Shown here in pieces: positions 10,406-18,925 of a DNA stretch of 64,000 nt; position 1 is the first letter of the stretch, and each line of letters begins with the position of its first letter. Below the pieces are notes generated by a model. The model saw only the letters and a program-made list of their open reading frames with translations. It did no database searches and was not told where the DNA came from. The stretch lies in the NCBI GenBank assembly GCA_003481005.1, contig QUKC01000014.1, positions 35,808-99,807 on the forward strand, given 5' to 3'. This DNA comes from Firmicutes bacterium TM09-10 (GTDB taxonomy: Bacteria > Bacillota > Clostridia > Lachnospirales > Lachnospiraceae). A program made the translations under genes and the position numbers.

Positions 10406-11382
10406 ATGGAAGAAAGCATTTTGCATTATATCCGTCCCAAAGCCCCTTTTCTATGGGTGGATGGAGCCGACCGTCTGCCCAACAGCTATTACTTGTTCCG
10501 GGCGGAATTTACGGTGGAGGAGGACGACAATCCTTCCAGCCTGTGGATCTGTGCACGAAAGAAATACAGGCTGTATATCAACGATAAGCTGATCGGACAG
10601 GGGCTGCCGCCTGCGGTAGAGTATGGAAATATCATCGACTGTCATGCTGTTGCCAGAGAGCTCCTGCCGGGAAGCAAAAACTGCCTTGCAGTGGAAGTAC
10701 ATGATATGGAAGGCAGCGGGGAAGCCTGTTTCATTGTATGGCTGGAAAACGCGGATGGTACCCTGTATATGGGACTGTCAGAGAAGGATATTCAGGTGCT
10801 TCCGGCCCCGATGTGGGAGAGAAATACCCAGGAGGACCGTCAGAACAGCAATGTGCGCTACCAGGAACACTATGACGCGCGCAGTTGCCCGTTTGGATGG
10901 AGGCTGCCGGGGAAATTGCGGAAATGTTGTTTGTGAAAAGAAAGCAGCCCTTTACCTTAGCGGAACCGTTCGGAACTGCGGTTACGCTGCGGGCTTTGGA
11001 TAAAGCTGGACTTATGAATCTTTCCGTCCGGATTCTGAAGGAACGCTGGGGAACGTGGATGGTAGACAGAGGCCTGACATCTACGCCGGAGGAATGGGGA
11101 ATGAACGGAAGCTTCCGGAGCGGTAGCTATCAGGGGATCATGCGGTCGTTATCTCACATATGGTCGGCCGGACCGGCCCAGTTTCTTATACATAATGTAA
11201 CGGGGATGCAGATTCTTAAGCCCGGATGCGGAGAAATCAGCCTGCGGCCGGCGGATATCGGGGCCGATTACCGGATTGTATGTCCGCTTCCGCAGGGAAA
11301 CTTGATAGTGGAAAACAAAAGAGGAGAAATCAGCTGCAGGGTACCAGACGGCGTAAAGCTGGTTTCTGTTTCATGCAGATGA
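10406..11382 (+). pseudogene. GH78 alpha-L-rhamnosidase with catalytic core deleted
   Basis: Two remnants in different frames. The N-terminal piece (10406 to about 10900) is a beta-sandwich rhamnosidase N domain (WICARKKYRLYINDKLIGQG, LAVEVHD). The C-terminal piece (about 10890-11382) carries the end of the six-hairpin barrel and the terminal sandwich (ERWGTWMVDRGLTSTPEEWG, SHIWSAGPAQFL, ILKPGCGEISLRPADIGADY). A normal GH78 protein is about 800-1000 aa; here about 320 codons remain, so several hundred codons with the catalytic acids are gone and the junction shifts frame near 10885-10915. The start has a GAGAGGG site, so a 176-aa fragment may still be made. The operon continues intact after it. 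Confidence 0.8.
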
Positions 11383-11405
11383 ATAGTAAAAAAGAAGGAG
11401 GGCTT

Positions 11406-13670
11406 ATGGAGAAAATGGAATTTACATTTCCTTATGAGGATCATCTTTATGATAATTATACGATTCCGGACAGCGAACAGCCGGACATCGAACCATATGC
11501 GGGAGGAACAAGGTTTGAATACCCGTTTGCGCTGGAACAGCAGCCGCTTCAGGAGCTGGGATTGCTGGATGTGACGAAACCGCCCTTCCTGGCCGATTCC
11601 AGCGGTGAAAAAGACTGTACGGATACGCTGAATGAGGCGATCCGGACTGCGCAGAGATACCATTATGTTTGTTATTTTCCATTGGGTACATACAGAATTT
11701 CAGATACTCTGCAAGCACAGCAGTATATTTGGTGGAAGAATTATCCTTATGACAAATACCGTGTCGTACAGCGGAGATATCCGGTCGTGCTGATGGGGGA
11801 GAGAGGGAGGACAGAAGACGGAAAAACGCTTCGGCCGACAATATATCTGGCGCCATATTCCGACGGTTTTACTTTTCGGGATCATCATAAAGCGGTGATA
11901 CATGTCTATAACGGAGCTGCGCCGGAAGAGAATGCGGCGCCGGCGAGCATTGAAAATATGATTACCGGTCTTCATATTGAAATCGGAGAAGGGAACAAAG
12001 GCGCAGTAGGGGTGGCCTTTTATGCTGCCCAGGGCTGTTCGATGGAAGATTGTGAGCTTGATGTAGGAGATGGATATTGCGGCCTGTGGGGAGCTGCTGG
12101 AAACGGAGGAAGTCATGCGCAGAATATAATACGCGGAGGGCGCGTAGGAGTGGACTTATCCAGAGGTACGCCGGGAGCGGTGATGAGCGGATTTGTTTTC
12201 GATCATCAGAGAGAGCATGCGATTATAGCGGGAACCAAGCAGGCAGTGGATTTTGTCGGCTGTGCCATATACACGTCGTCGCAGCTGCCGCCGGTGGTAT
12301 CGTTCGGAGGGACCTATGAGCTGTTCCATCAGGGCCAGATTTCCCTGATCGACTGTATCATCGAGTTTGATGCACCGATGAAGCAGGGACGGATACAGGC
12401 GGCCGTCAGCAGCCGGGAGAGTATTTACTTGAGGAACATTTATGTGCGAAATGCAACGCATTTTGTATGGAATCCTGACGGCTCCAATCTGGCCGCATTG
12501 TCAGAAAACTGGTGCCGCGCAGAAGAGTTTGCTCATGGAATTACTTCCATGCCCCATGAAGGAAGAGTATATCCGTCTCCGATCTATATGGATGGGAAAA
12601 AACTGGGGGAAAACACATGGAGCATGGGAGTGGAAATCGTAAAGCCTCCAGCGGGACTGCTGAAAAAGCACCGGTACTTCCTACCGTTATGGCAGGATGT
12701 AACTTCATATAACGTAAAAGATTACGGCGCAAAAGGGGACGGTATCACTGATGATACGAAAGCGCTGCAGAATGCAATCAATCAAAATGAGTATGTGTTC
12801 CTTCCAAAAGGCTACTATCGGATTACGGACACGCTTCATCTGAAGAAAGATACAAAACTGATCGGTGTTGCACAGGGACTTTCTCAGATTCTTGTTACGC
12901 AGATACCGGATGGAGTCTTTGCAGAAAAAAAGGAAAACGTACCAGCGATAGATACGCCGGATATTGCTGATGCATCTGTAATACTGGCATACTGCGGTCT
13001 CGTTACTTCCAGAAAACAGCCCGGCATTTATGCGCTGCGGTGGCGTGTGGCAGGAGGTTCAATTCTGCGGAATTTCGCCTTTTATGCCGATGTGGGATAC
13101 CGCATTACCTGGATTACGGAGAATCGGAGCCATCCGTGGATCTTGGTGACGGGGAACGGCGGAGGAAGATGGTACAATTTCTGGTGCGATATTACTCAGG
13201 GCGGTAAGGATTACAGGATTCTCAGCATTCGCGGGACACGGCAGCCCTTTGCCATCTATGCCTGTAACGTGGAACACTCCAGAGCTGATTATGAGATGGA
13301 CATTCTGAACTGCAGAAACATCGTGATTTATAATCTGAAAAGTGAATGCAATTCCCCCGATCTGCTGATCCGGGACTCAGACAATATTGCGGTGTTCTCT
13401 CAGGGAGGGGACGCTTCAACATATCCCGGAGGTTCCCTGTATCATATAGAGAACTGTACGAATTTTACACTGTCCCTACTGTATGATTACCGCATTAACT
13501 GCAGCGGACACGGGCCGGAATATTTCAGCGGGACATGGTTTGATCCATGTGAATGGCATATGCTGACGGAAACGGCACCAAACGGCGATGTGATTACAAC
13601 CTTGCCCTGCGAACGCCCCTGTCTGTATAAGAGAGGAAACTACAGAGGCTGTAATGAAGCAGAAGAGTAA
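11406..13670 (+). CDS. Two-module right-handed beta-helix protein (pectate-lyase-3 / GH55-like)
   Basis: Probable polysaccharide-acting enzyme of 754 aa. Two copies of the N-cap motif of pectate-lyase superfamily helices appear: a degenerate one near residue 65 (SGEKDCTDTLNEAI) and a canonical one near 438 (YGAKGDGITDDTKALQNAI). Each is followed by Gly/Asn-rich beta-helix rungs. This tandem layout resembles GH55 and related uncharacterised families. No signal peptide is seen, so it would act on imported oligomers. The AAGAAGGAGG site precedes ATG 11406; the frame is open upstream to 11226 but overlaps the GH78 remnant. Exact reaction cannot be assigned. Confidence 0.75.
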   Translation: MEKMEFTFPYEDHLYDNYTIPDSEQPDIEPYAGGTRFEYPFALEQQPLQELGLLDVTKPPFLADSSGEKDCTDTLNEAIRTAQRYHYVCYFPLGTYRISDTLQAQQYIWWKNYPYDKYRVVQRRYPVVLMGERGRTEDGKTLRPTIYLAPYSDGFTFRDHHKAVIHVYNGAAPEENAAPASIENMITGLHIEIGEGNKGAVGVAFYAAQGCSMEDCELDVGDGYCGLWGAAGNGGSHAQNIIRGGRVGVDLSRGTPGAVMSGFVFDHQREHAIIAGTKQAVDFVGCAIYTSSQLPPVVSFGGTYELFHQGQISLIDCIIEFDAPMKQGRIQAAVSSRESIYLRNIYVRNATHFVWNPDGSNLAALSENWCRAEEFAHGITSMPHEGRVYPSPIYMDGKKLGENTWSMGVEIVKPPAGLLKKHRYFLPLWQDVTSYNVKDYGAKGDGITDDTKALQNAINQNEYVFLPKGYYRITDTLHLKKDTKLIGVAQGLSQILVTQIPDGVFAEKKENVPAIDTPDIADASVILAYCGLVTSRKQPGIYALRWRVAGGSILRNFAFYADVGYRITWITENRSHPWILVTGNGGGRWYNFWCDITQGGKDYRILSIRGTRQPFAIYACNVEHSRADYEMDILNCRNIVIYNLKSECNSPDLLIRDSDNIAVFSQGGDASTYPGGSLYHIENCTNFTLSLLYDYRINCSGHGPEYFSGTWFDPCEWHMLTETAPNGDVITTLPCERPCLYKRGNYRGCNEAEE

Positions 13671-13699
13671 AAGAATAAAGTTTGGGAATGGAGGAAAAT

Positions 13700-14719
13700 A
13701 TGGATCATAATAAACAAATAAAAGGAGCGGTGTATTTTCCATCACGCGCTTACAATGCATATCAAACCTGGATGTATTTTGACAGAACGGTAATTGCAAG
13801 AGATTTTGGATATGCGAAAAGCGCTGGACTGAACGCTTTACGCATTTTTACAAGCTACGAGTACTGGCAGGAGGAAGCAGAGCTGTTCTGGAAGAAGTTT
13901 GAAAGCCTTTTGTCTGTGGCAGAAGAACAAGATATCCTGGTGATGCCCATCTTATTTGAAAACTGCGGCAGAGAGCCGTCTCGGGAAAACATGCTGGATC
14001 AGGATCCGGAAACAGCAGCCTGTATCCAGTCGCCTGGACGTAAAATTACAGAAAACCGAAAGCTGTGGGGAAAACCGGCTGAATATACCCGTGAATTTAT
14101 GAAGCGCTATGCCGATGATGAACGTCTGGCGGCCATAGAGCTGATGAACGAACCCCATGAAGAAACCGGAGACATTCCGTTTGCTCAATTCATTACAAAG
14201 ACGGCATTTGATATGAAAAAGAGAGTGCCTCTCAGTATAGGCTGCATTTCTCTGCAGCATAATCTGTATTTTGCTCAATGGATTGAAGTTTATCAGTTTC
14301 ATGATAATTTTCCCTCTGACCGAGAGAATTTTGAGAAGAAATTAAGAGATGCTGTCAGCCTGCAGGAAATGACGGGGAAGGCGGTCTGGCTCTCAGAGTG
14401 GCAGCGGTTGCGGATAAGCGGACCCGGATGGGATCAAAGGGTAATTCCAGAAGAAGATAAAATCCCGTATCTTTCTTCTCTGGCAGAAGCTGTTTATCAG
14501 AGCGGCATTGGCAGTTTCTTCTGGTCGCTTATGGTTAAACCGGCTTATCTGCCAGCTCAGAGGATAAATGGAACAATAAACGGTCTGTTCCATGAGGACG
14601 GGAGCGTATACAGCACAGCGGACTACATTGCTGTTTCAGGAAAACAGAATTCTCCGGAAGCTTTTACACAGCCGCCGCTGTGGTATGTGGAAGAGCTGAA
14701 GAGAACCGGGAAGGAATAA
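13700..14719 (+). CDS. GH5-like glycoside hydrolase
   Basis: A 339-aa (beta/alpha)8 barrel hydrolase of clan GH-A type. AIELMNEP carries the likely acid/base Glu151, and VWLSEW carries the likely nucleophile Glu233. No signal peptide, so intracellular. The ATG at 13700 follows TGGAGGAAA; upstream TTG and ATG codons at 13682 and 13688 lie in front of or inside that site. It ends the carbohydrate operon, 29 bp behind the beta-helix gene. Clan is confident; family and substrate are inferred. Confidence 0.75.
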   Translation: MDHNKQIKGAVYFPSRAYNAYQTWMYFDRTVIARDFGYAKSAGLNALRIFTSYEYWQEEAELFWKKFESLLSVAEEQDILVMPILFENCGREPSRENMLDQDPETAACIQSPGRKITENRKLWGKPAEYTREFMKRYADDERLAAIELMNEPHEETGDIPFAQFITKTAFDMKKRVPLSIGCISLQHNLYFAQWIEVYQFHDNFPSDRENFEKKLRDAVSLQEMTGKAVWLSEWQRLRISGPGWDQRVIPEEDKIPYLSSLAEAVYQSGIGSFFWSLMVKPAYLPAQRINGTINGLFHEDGSVYSTADYIAVSGKQNSPEAFTQPPLWYVEELKRTGKE

Positions 14720-14755
14720 AATACATCTTTATAGCATACACAGCAAAAATATTTG

Positions 14756-14849
14756 GAGACAGTCGATTTTTATAACTGGCTGTCTCTGACAGATAAAATT
14801 GACCTACCTTAGCAATTCAGTCTTTCGGGTACTAAGGTAGGTCAAAATT
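14756..14849. repeat. Two inverted repeats after the glycosidase operon
   Basis: GAGACAG (14756-14762) pairs with 14780-14786. TGACCTACCTTA (14800-14811) pairs perfectly with 14833-14844 across a 21-nt loop. The second is long for a terminator and has no T-run, so it may be the leftover end of another mobile element. Between 14720 and 15442 there is no convincing intact gene. Confidence 0.5.
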
Positions 14850-14874
14850 CAATGAAAAAGCGGGTCAATTTTAG

Positions 14875-14984
14875 GGTTCTTCCGCAAAATATAGTATTTG
14901 AACATGTACCAGCCTGTGGAGACCAGTATATATCCGCATATTTAAAGTTGTTTTTTGTAATTTGCTAAAATTTGCGGAAGAACC
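14875..14984. mobile_element. Short non-coding element with ISL3-like inverted repeats
   Basis: About 110 bp bounded by perfect 14-bp inverted repeats, GGTTCTTCCGCAAA (14875-14888) and its complement (14971-14984). The interior is AT-rich and cannot code. The termini resemble those of ISL3-family elements (GGnTCTT start), suggesting a miniature derivative. A related single end, GGGTTCTTCT, occurs at 15047-15056. Confidence 0.5.
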
Positions 14985-15068
14985 AAAGAGTTCCGGAATA
15001 ATCAAAAAATAGTATTTCAGAGAGTATGAAGAAAAGTCTGTAAATGGGGTTCTTCTATGATAAGACGT

Positions 15069-15106
15069 GGTGGAATGCTTAGAAATTGGGCATTCCACCT
15101 TTATTT
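15069..15106 (+). terminator. Hairpin with T-rich tail in IS debris
   Basis: GGTGGAATGC (15069-15078) pairs with 15090-15099, followed by TTTATTTATAT. No intact gene precedes it, so it is probably a remnant or structural part of a mobile element. Confidence 0.4.
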
Positions 15107-15442
15107 ATATACCATCCCGAGGATGGCACGTCAAAAACCGGAAAGAGGAAAAACCGACTATAGAACCGATAAACGCACCCATAAATATTAACATGAATCT
15201 GGAATTATACTGCAGATTCCTTCTTTTATTTTCTATTCGTCTTTTCTCAAATTCCATATCTTTTGTATTTTCCATAATTTCTCCCTTCTTAAAAACAGGA
15301 ACAGAGCTCTGAAATATAAGTGCTGTTTTTAATTAGAGAAAAATTATCGAAATAAAATTATAAAATACATTGAAAAATATTTAGGCGATACCATTACATT
15401 GTTTCCAGAACTAGTAGAAAAATTTAATCAAAACAAATTATA

Positions 15443-16318
15443 CCTATATTATTCACAGCACAGCCGTGAAAGCGGCTGAAAGCCACATAGTTACTATATT
15501 TTAGCTGAATATTGCTTTTCACCTATCAAGTGAATGAAAAAAGAGCATCCACTTGTCTGTTATGATGGAATGACCGGGGATCTGATAAAGATCCAGCTGC
15601 GTGATGGAACACAGTATTCCTGCACCGGAGTAGCTGATTTTTTACAGCCGGTACTGGGTGAATATCTGCATGACTATCCGGAAATCCCTATTCTGCTTCG
15701 TGGTGATAGTGGTTTTTCTACGCTTGATCTATATAAGCAGTGCGAGGAAAACGGCACAAGCTATGTGATCCGGCCGAAGGAGAATGGCATCCTACGCGGA
15801 AAAGCATCCTATCTTGTGGATGAGCTTGATGAAATCACCAGGAATAACAAAGTGGATTATACGGTAGTTTATGGTGAATTCATGTACAAAGCAAAGTCAT
15901 GGCCTTACGAACGGCGTGTGGTATGCAAGGTTGAAAAGCCGGAAAACCAGATGGTTTACATGTACACCTTTGTTGTCACAAACATGCGCAAACAACGCAT
16001 TGATACCGTCCGTTTAAAACTGCTGAAGATTGCTGCAAAAGTAGTTCATTCAGCAAGATATATCACATTCAAGCTGTGTAGCAGCTGCCCTCATAAAAAT
16101 GAATTCTATGAGACACTTTCAAATATCGGTAAGCTGAATATACAGCTGGAATAGTAACTATTAACGAACCTTGACAGCTTAATAACCGCTCAGAACTCTG
16201 CCACAGGGATTTTATACCCTTTTTGGAGATTGGTTGAGCGATATTTAGGCTACATGGGTCAATTTCTGGATTCATGGTACAGTTACCAGTTCAGATACTG
16301 TTCCGTGAATAATTCAGG
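15443..16318 (+). mobile_element. Internally deleted IS1380-family element
   Basis: Related inverted termini are visible: CCTATATTATTCACAGCAC at 15443 and the reverse complement of CCTGAATTATTCACGGAAC ending at 16318. Between them lies only part of an IS1380 transposase. At about 0.88 kb it is roughly half the usual size for the family. Confidence 0.7.
15534..16154 (+). pseudogene. IS1380 transposase fragment
   Basis: An open 206-codon piece of an IS1380-type DDE transposase (HPLVCYDGMTGDL, LLRGDSGFSTLDLY, YVIRPKENGIL, RVVCKVEKPENQMVY). The N-terminal third is missing. A second, in-frame deletion joins VVTNM to RKQRIDTVRLKLL, removing the segment between the catalytic region and the C-terminal end. 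The apparent start ATG is internal to the original protein. Not functional. Confidence 0.85.
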
Positions 16319-16406
16319 ATAATGATATTACAAGTCTCACATATTCTCTATCCGTTATTTTGTCAAAAAAACAAGTCCTATCGTTAGTTATCACAGTCTC
16401 TTCCAC

Positions 16407-16434
16407 TTGACACACTGGAAAAAACCGATATAAT
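16407..16434 (+). promoter_or_regulatory. Near-consensus promoter of the fur-znu operon
   Basis: TTGACA (16407-16412), 16-bp spacer, TATAAT (16429-16434). A partial palindrome (ATTGAAA..TTTCAAAAT, about 16436-16461) follows the -10 and could hold an operator for the Fur-family protein it controls. It was not recognised as a known Zur or Fur box. Confidence 0.7.
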
Positions 16435-16490
16435 AAATTGAAAATGGTTTTTAATTTCAAAATGAACAGCTGCGGTTCATAGGGAAAGAA

Positions 16491-16581
16491 GATTGAAAAA
16501 TAAAATTTTTCAATCGCGGGATTTGTGTCTGTGCGCACTTGACACAAACTCGGCATGCACAAAAAGCGTGCGCAGAAATGG
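16491..16581 (+). repeat. Family 1 structured leader repeat, copy A
   Basis: A roughly 90-bp sequence shared with 20226 (plus) and 52309-52400 (minus). Hairpin I is GATTGAAAAA/TTTTTCAATC. Hairpin II is TTTGTGTC/GACACAAA, whose loop holds GCGCAC. A downstream GTGCGC is complementary to that loop. The repeat ends 8 nt before the Fur-type start codon, so the ribosome site lies at its edge. The sequence is also open in frame with the following gene. Confidence 0.85.
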
Positions 16582-16588
16582 GAGAAAA

Positions 16589-17041
16589 ATGGCAGAACGT
16601 GTCAGATACAGAACGAAGCAACAGGAGCTGATCCGGGATTGTCTGGAAAAACACAGCGACCGGTTTGTGACGGCGGAACAGTGTATGGACTGTCTCAAAG
16701 CCGAAGGAATTCACGTTGGACAGACGACGGTTTATCGGGCTCTCGACCGTCTCACAGAGGAGAACGCCGTGATCAAAATTCCGGCAGTGGATGGCGCAGG
16801 CGCGCAGTACCGCTATATCGGAGAATTGAGGCCGGGCAGCCCGGGGCGGCTTGTCTGCCTGCAGTGCGGGAAGATCATTCCTCTGGAATGTAACAAGCTC
16901 CATGGATTTTCCGAACATATCCTGAAGGAGCATGACTTTGCGCTGGATTCCTCGCATCTGATCTTTTACGGCTGCTGTCGGGAGTGCCGCAAATTCAGGG
17001 AAACACAGGAAGGACTGCAGGATAGAAATGAGGATAAATAG
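16589..17041 (+). CDS. Fur-family metalloregulator, probably Zur
   Basis: Metal-dependent repressor of 150 aa. An N-terminal winged helix (GQTTVYRALDRLTEE) precedes a dimerisation domain with the two structural Cys pairs, CLQCGK and CCREC. It overlaps znuA by 14 bp and is co-transcribed with the zinc importer, so it probably senses zinc and represses its own operon. The frame continues upstream through the family 1 repeat (to 16493). The start at 16589 is chosen because it gives the normal family N-terminus and follows GGGAGAAA. Zur rather than Fur or PerR is inferred from context. Confidence 0.85.
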   Translation: MAERVRYRTKQQELIRDCLEKHSDRFVTAEQCMDCLKAEGIHVGQTTVYRALDRLTEENAVIKIPAVDGAGAQYRYIGELRPGSPGRLVCLQCGKIIPLECNKLHGFSEHILKEHDFALDSSHLIFYGCCRECRKFRETQEGLQDRNEDK

Positions 17042-18188
17042 AAAAAAGCAACTCGGGAAGCATGCTGTGATTTCCGGCATCAGAATGCCGCAGCTGCGCT
17101 GCACACGGGTATCGGAAAGCGACATCCTGCGTCGTGCGTCGTTGGCGCTCTGCGCGTGCTTCCTGTTTACCGCAGTGTTTGTCGGCTGCGGCACGGAAGC
17201 TTCTGACGAACCGGTGGATCCCAACAGGCTGCAGGTGATGGCGAGTTTTTATACGATGTACGATTTCGCACAGAAAATTGGCGGCGAGCACGTTCAGGTG
17301 ACCTGCATGGTGCCGTCCGGTACAGAGCCCCACGACTGGGAGCCGTCCACAAAGGATATTACCCGGATGGAGCAGGCGGAGGTTTTTATCTATAACGGTG
17401 CGGGGATGGAGCACTGGGTTTCGGACGTTCTGGCGGGGCTTTCCAATAAAAAATTGATTTCCGTGGAAGCGTCGCAGGGAGTGAGCCTGCTGCGCAGCGC
17501 AGAGGAAGAGGACGGTCACGACCATGAGGCCGCGCATGCCGATGAGGACGAAGAGGACAGCCACGACCATGATGACGCGGATGCAGAAGACGCCGTGCAT
17601 GAAGAAGATGCCGCAGATCGCGTCGTTGCCGCTGCGCCCGATGGACATGATGCCCACGAGCACGGCGAGTATGACCCGCACGTTTGGCTGGACCCGATGA
17701 ACGCAAAACAGGAAATGCAAAACATCTGCGAAGCGTTTTCCGAGGCGGATCCGGAGCATCGCGCAGACTATCAGGCAAATTATGAGAAATGGGCAAAACA
17801 GCTCGACGAGCTGGACAAAATCTATCAGATGACGCTGGAAAATCTGTCGGAGCGAAACATCGTTGTGGCGCATGAGGCGTATGGATATCTGTGCAGGCGT
17901 TATAACCTGACGCAGGTGAGCATCGAGGGTATGTCGCCGGATTCCGAACCCGACCCGGGACGGATGGCAGATATTATCGATTTTGTCCGGGCAAACAACG
18001 TCCGTGCGATTTTCTTTGAAGAGCTGTCCGGCTCGAGGACGGCGGAAACGGTAGCGGCGGAAACCGGCGTGAAGCTTTTGACCCTCAGCCCGCTGGAAGG
18101 CCTAAGCGACAGACAGGAAGAAACCGGCGGAGATTATTTTTCCGTCATGGAAGAAAATCTGCAGCAGCTGACAGAAGCTTTGCGGTAA
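17028..18188 (+). CDS. znuA: Zinc ABC transporter substrate-binding lipoprotein
   Basis: Binds zinc outside the membrane for the ZnuBC importer. The 386 aa start with a long basic leader and a lipoprotein signal (FVGC). The cluster A-I fold follows: YTMYDFAQKIGGEHVQV, PSGTEPHDWEPS, a His/Asp/Glu-rich loop between about 165 and 215, YDPHVWLDP, and VAHEAYGYL. The acidic His-rich loop is typical of zinc-specific binding proteins. It begins inside the end of the regulator gene (14-bp overlap). An internal start nearer the signal peptide is possible because about 35 residues precede the hydrophobic segment. Confidence 0.88.
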   Translation: MRINRKKQLGKHAVISGIRMPQLRCTRVSESDILRRASLALCACFLFTAVFVGCGTEASDEPVDPNRLQVMASFYTMYDFAQKIGGEHVQVTCMVPSGTEPHDWEPSTKDITRMEQAEVFIYNGAGMEHWVSDVLAGLSNKKLISVEASQGVSLLRSAEEEDGHDHEAAHADEDEEDSHDHDDADAEDAVHEEDAADRVVAAAPDGHDAHEHGEYDPHVWLDPMNAKQEMQNICEAFSEADPEHRADYQANYEKWAKQLDELDKIYQMTLENLSERNIVVAHEAYGYLCRRYNLTQVSIEGMSPDSEPDPGRMADIIDFVRANNVRAIFFEELSGSRTAETVAAETGVKLLTLSPLEGLSDRQEETGGDYFSVMEENLQQLTEALR

Positions 18189-18199
18189 GGAGCAGACAT

Positions 18200-18925
18200 A
18201 TGAATGCGATAGAAATCAAAAATCTGCACTTTTCCTATGGAAAGGAAAATGTGCTGGACGGCGTCAGCCTTTGCCTGAAAGAAGGGCGGCTGGCGATTCT
18301 CGCAGGAGAAAACGGGGCAGGAAAATCGACGCTTTTAAGGCTTTTATTAGGAGAGCTCCCGATCGGGGAAAGCCACAAAGGGGATCAGGAGGAAGGCAGC
18401 AGCGACGGCAGCATTGAGATTCTGGGGCAGGACATCCGACAGTTTAAAGACTGGTCGAGAATCAGTTATGTGCCGCAGAACGGGATGGGTGGCTGGAAGG
18501 ATTTTCCGGCATCCGTGGAAGAAATCGTGCGCGCAAATTTATATAAGCAGATCGGATTGTTCCGGTTTGCGGGGAAAAAAGAGCGGCAGCAGGTAAGAGC
18601 TGCGCTGGCGCAGGTGGGCATGGAGGAATACCAGAACCGTTTGATCGGCAGACTTTCTGGCGGACAGCAGCAGAGAGTGCTTCTGGCACGCGCCCTGGTC
18701 AACGAGCCGAAGCTTCTGATTCTGGATGAGCCGACGTCGGCATTGGATGAAAAAAATGCGTCACACTTTTACCGACTGCTCAAAAAAATCAATGCGGAGA
18801 AAAGGATCACCGTCCTGATGGTGACGCATGACCTCAAACGTGCATCGTCCTATGCAGATGATATCTGGGTGCTGGAGGACGGAAAGGTAAAACAGGAAGC
18901 TGGGAAAGGAGAGGGGCAGGCATGA
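18200..18925 (+). CDS. znuC: Zinc ABC transporter ATPase
   Basis: ATP-hydrolysing subunit of the zinc importer, 241 aa. Walker A GENGAGKST, Q-loop near SYVPQ, signature LSGGQQQR, Walker B LLILDEPTS and H-loop VTHD are all present. It starts 11 bp after znuA behind TAAGGAG and overlaps the permease by 4 bp. A charged insert (SHKGDQEEGSSDG) lies between Walker A and the Q-loop. Confidence 0.9.
   Translation: MNAIEIKNLHFSYGKENVLDGVSLCLKEGRLAILAGENGAGKSTLLRLLLGELPIGESHKGDQEEGSSDGSIEILGQDIRQFKDWSRISYVPQNGMGGWKDFPASVEEIVRANLYKQIGLFRFAGKKERQQVRAALAQVGMEEYQNRLIGRLSGGQQQRVLLARALVNEPKLLILDEPTSALDEKNASHFYRLLKKINAEKRITVLMVTHDLKRASSYADDIWVLEDGKVKQEAGKGEGQA

Noticed and set aside
15067..15312. 81-codon open frame in the IS debris
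   Set aside because: It starts inside a hairpin, has no ribosome site and no recognisable family; composition is that of non-coding AT-rich DNA.
15333..15442. A frame reading LEKNYRNKIIKYIEKYLG.. up to the left end of the IS1380 remnant
   Set aside because: It looks mildly protein-like and may be a gene cut by the IS, but it is under 40 codons, AT-rich, has no start and no recognised family.
16313..16406. Possible Fur box near TTAGTTATCACAG
   Set aside because: It has no dyad matching known Fur or Zur operators; the palindrome after the -10 is a better candidate.
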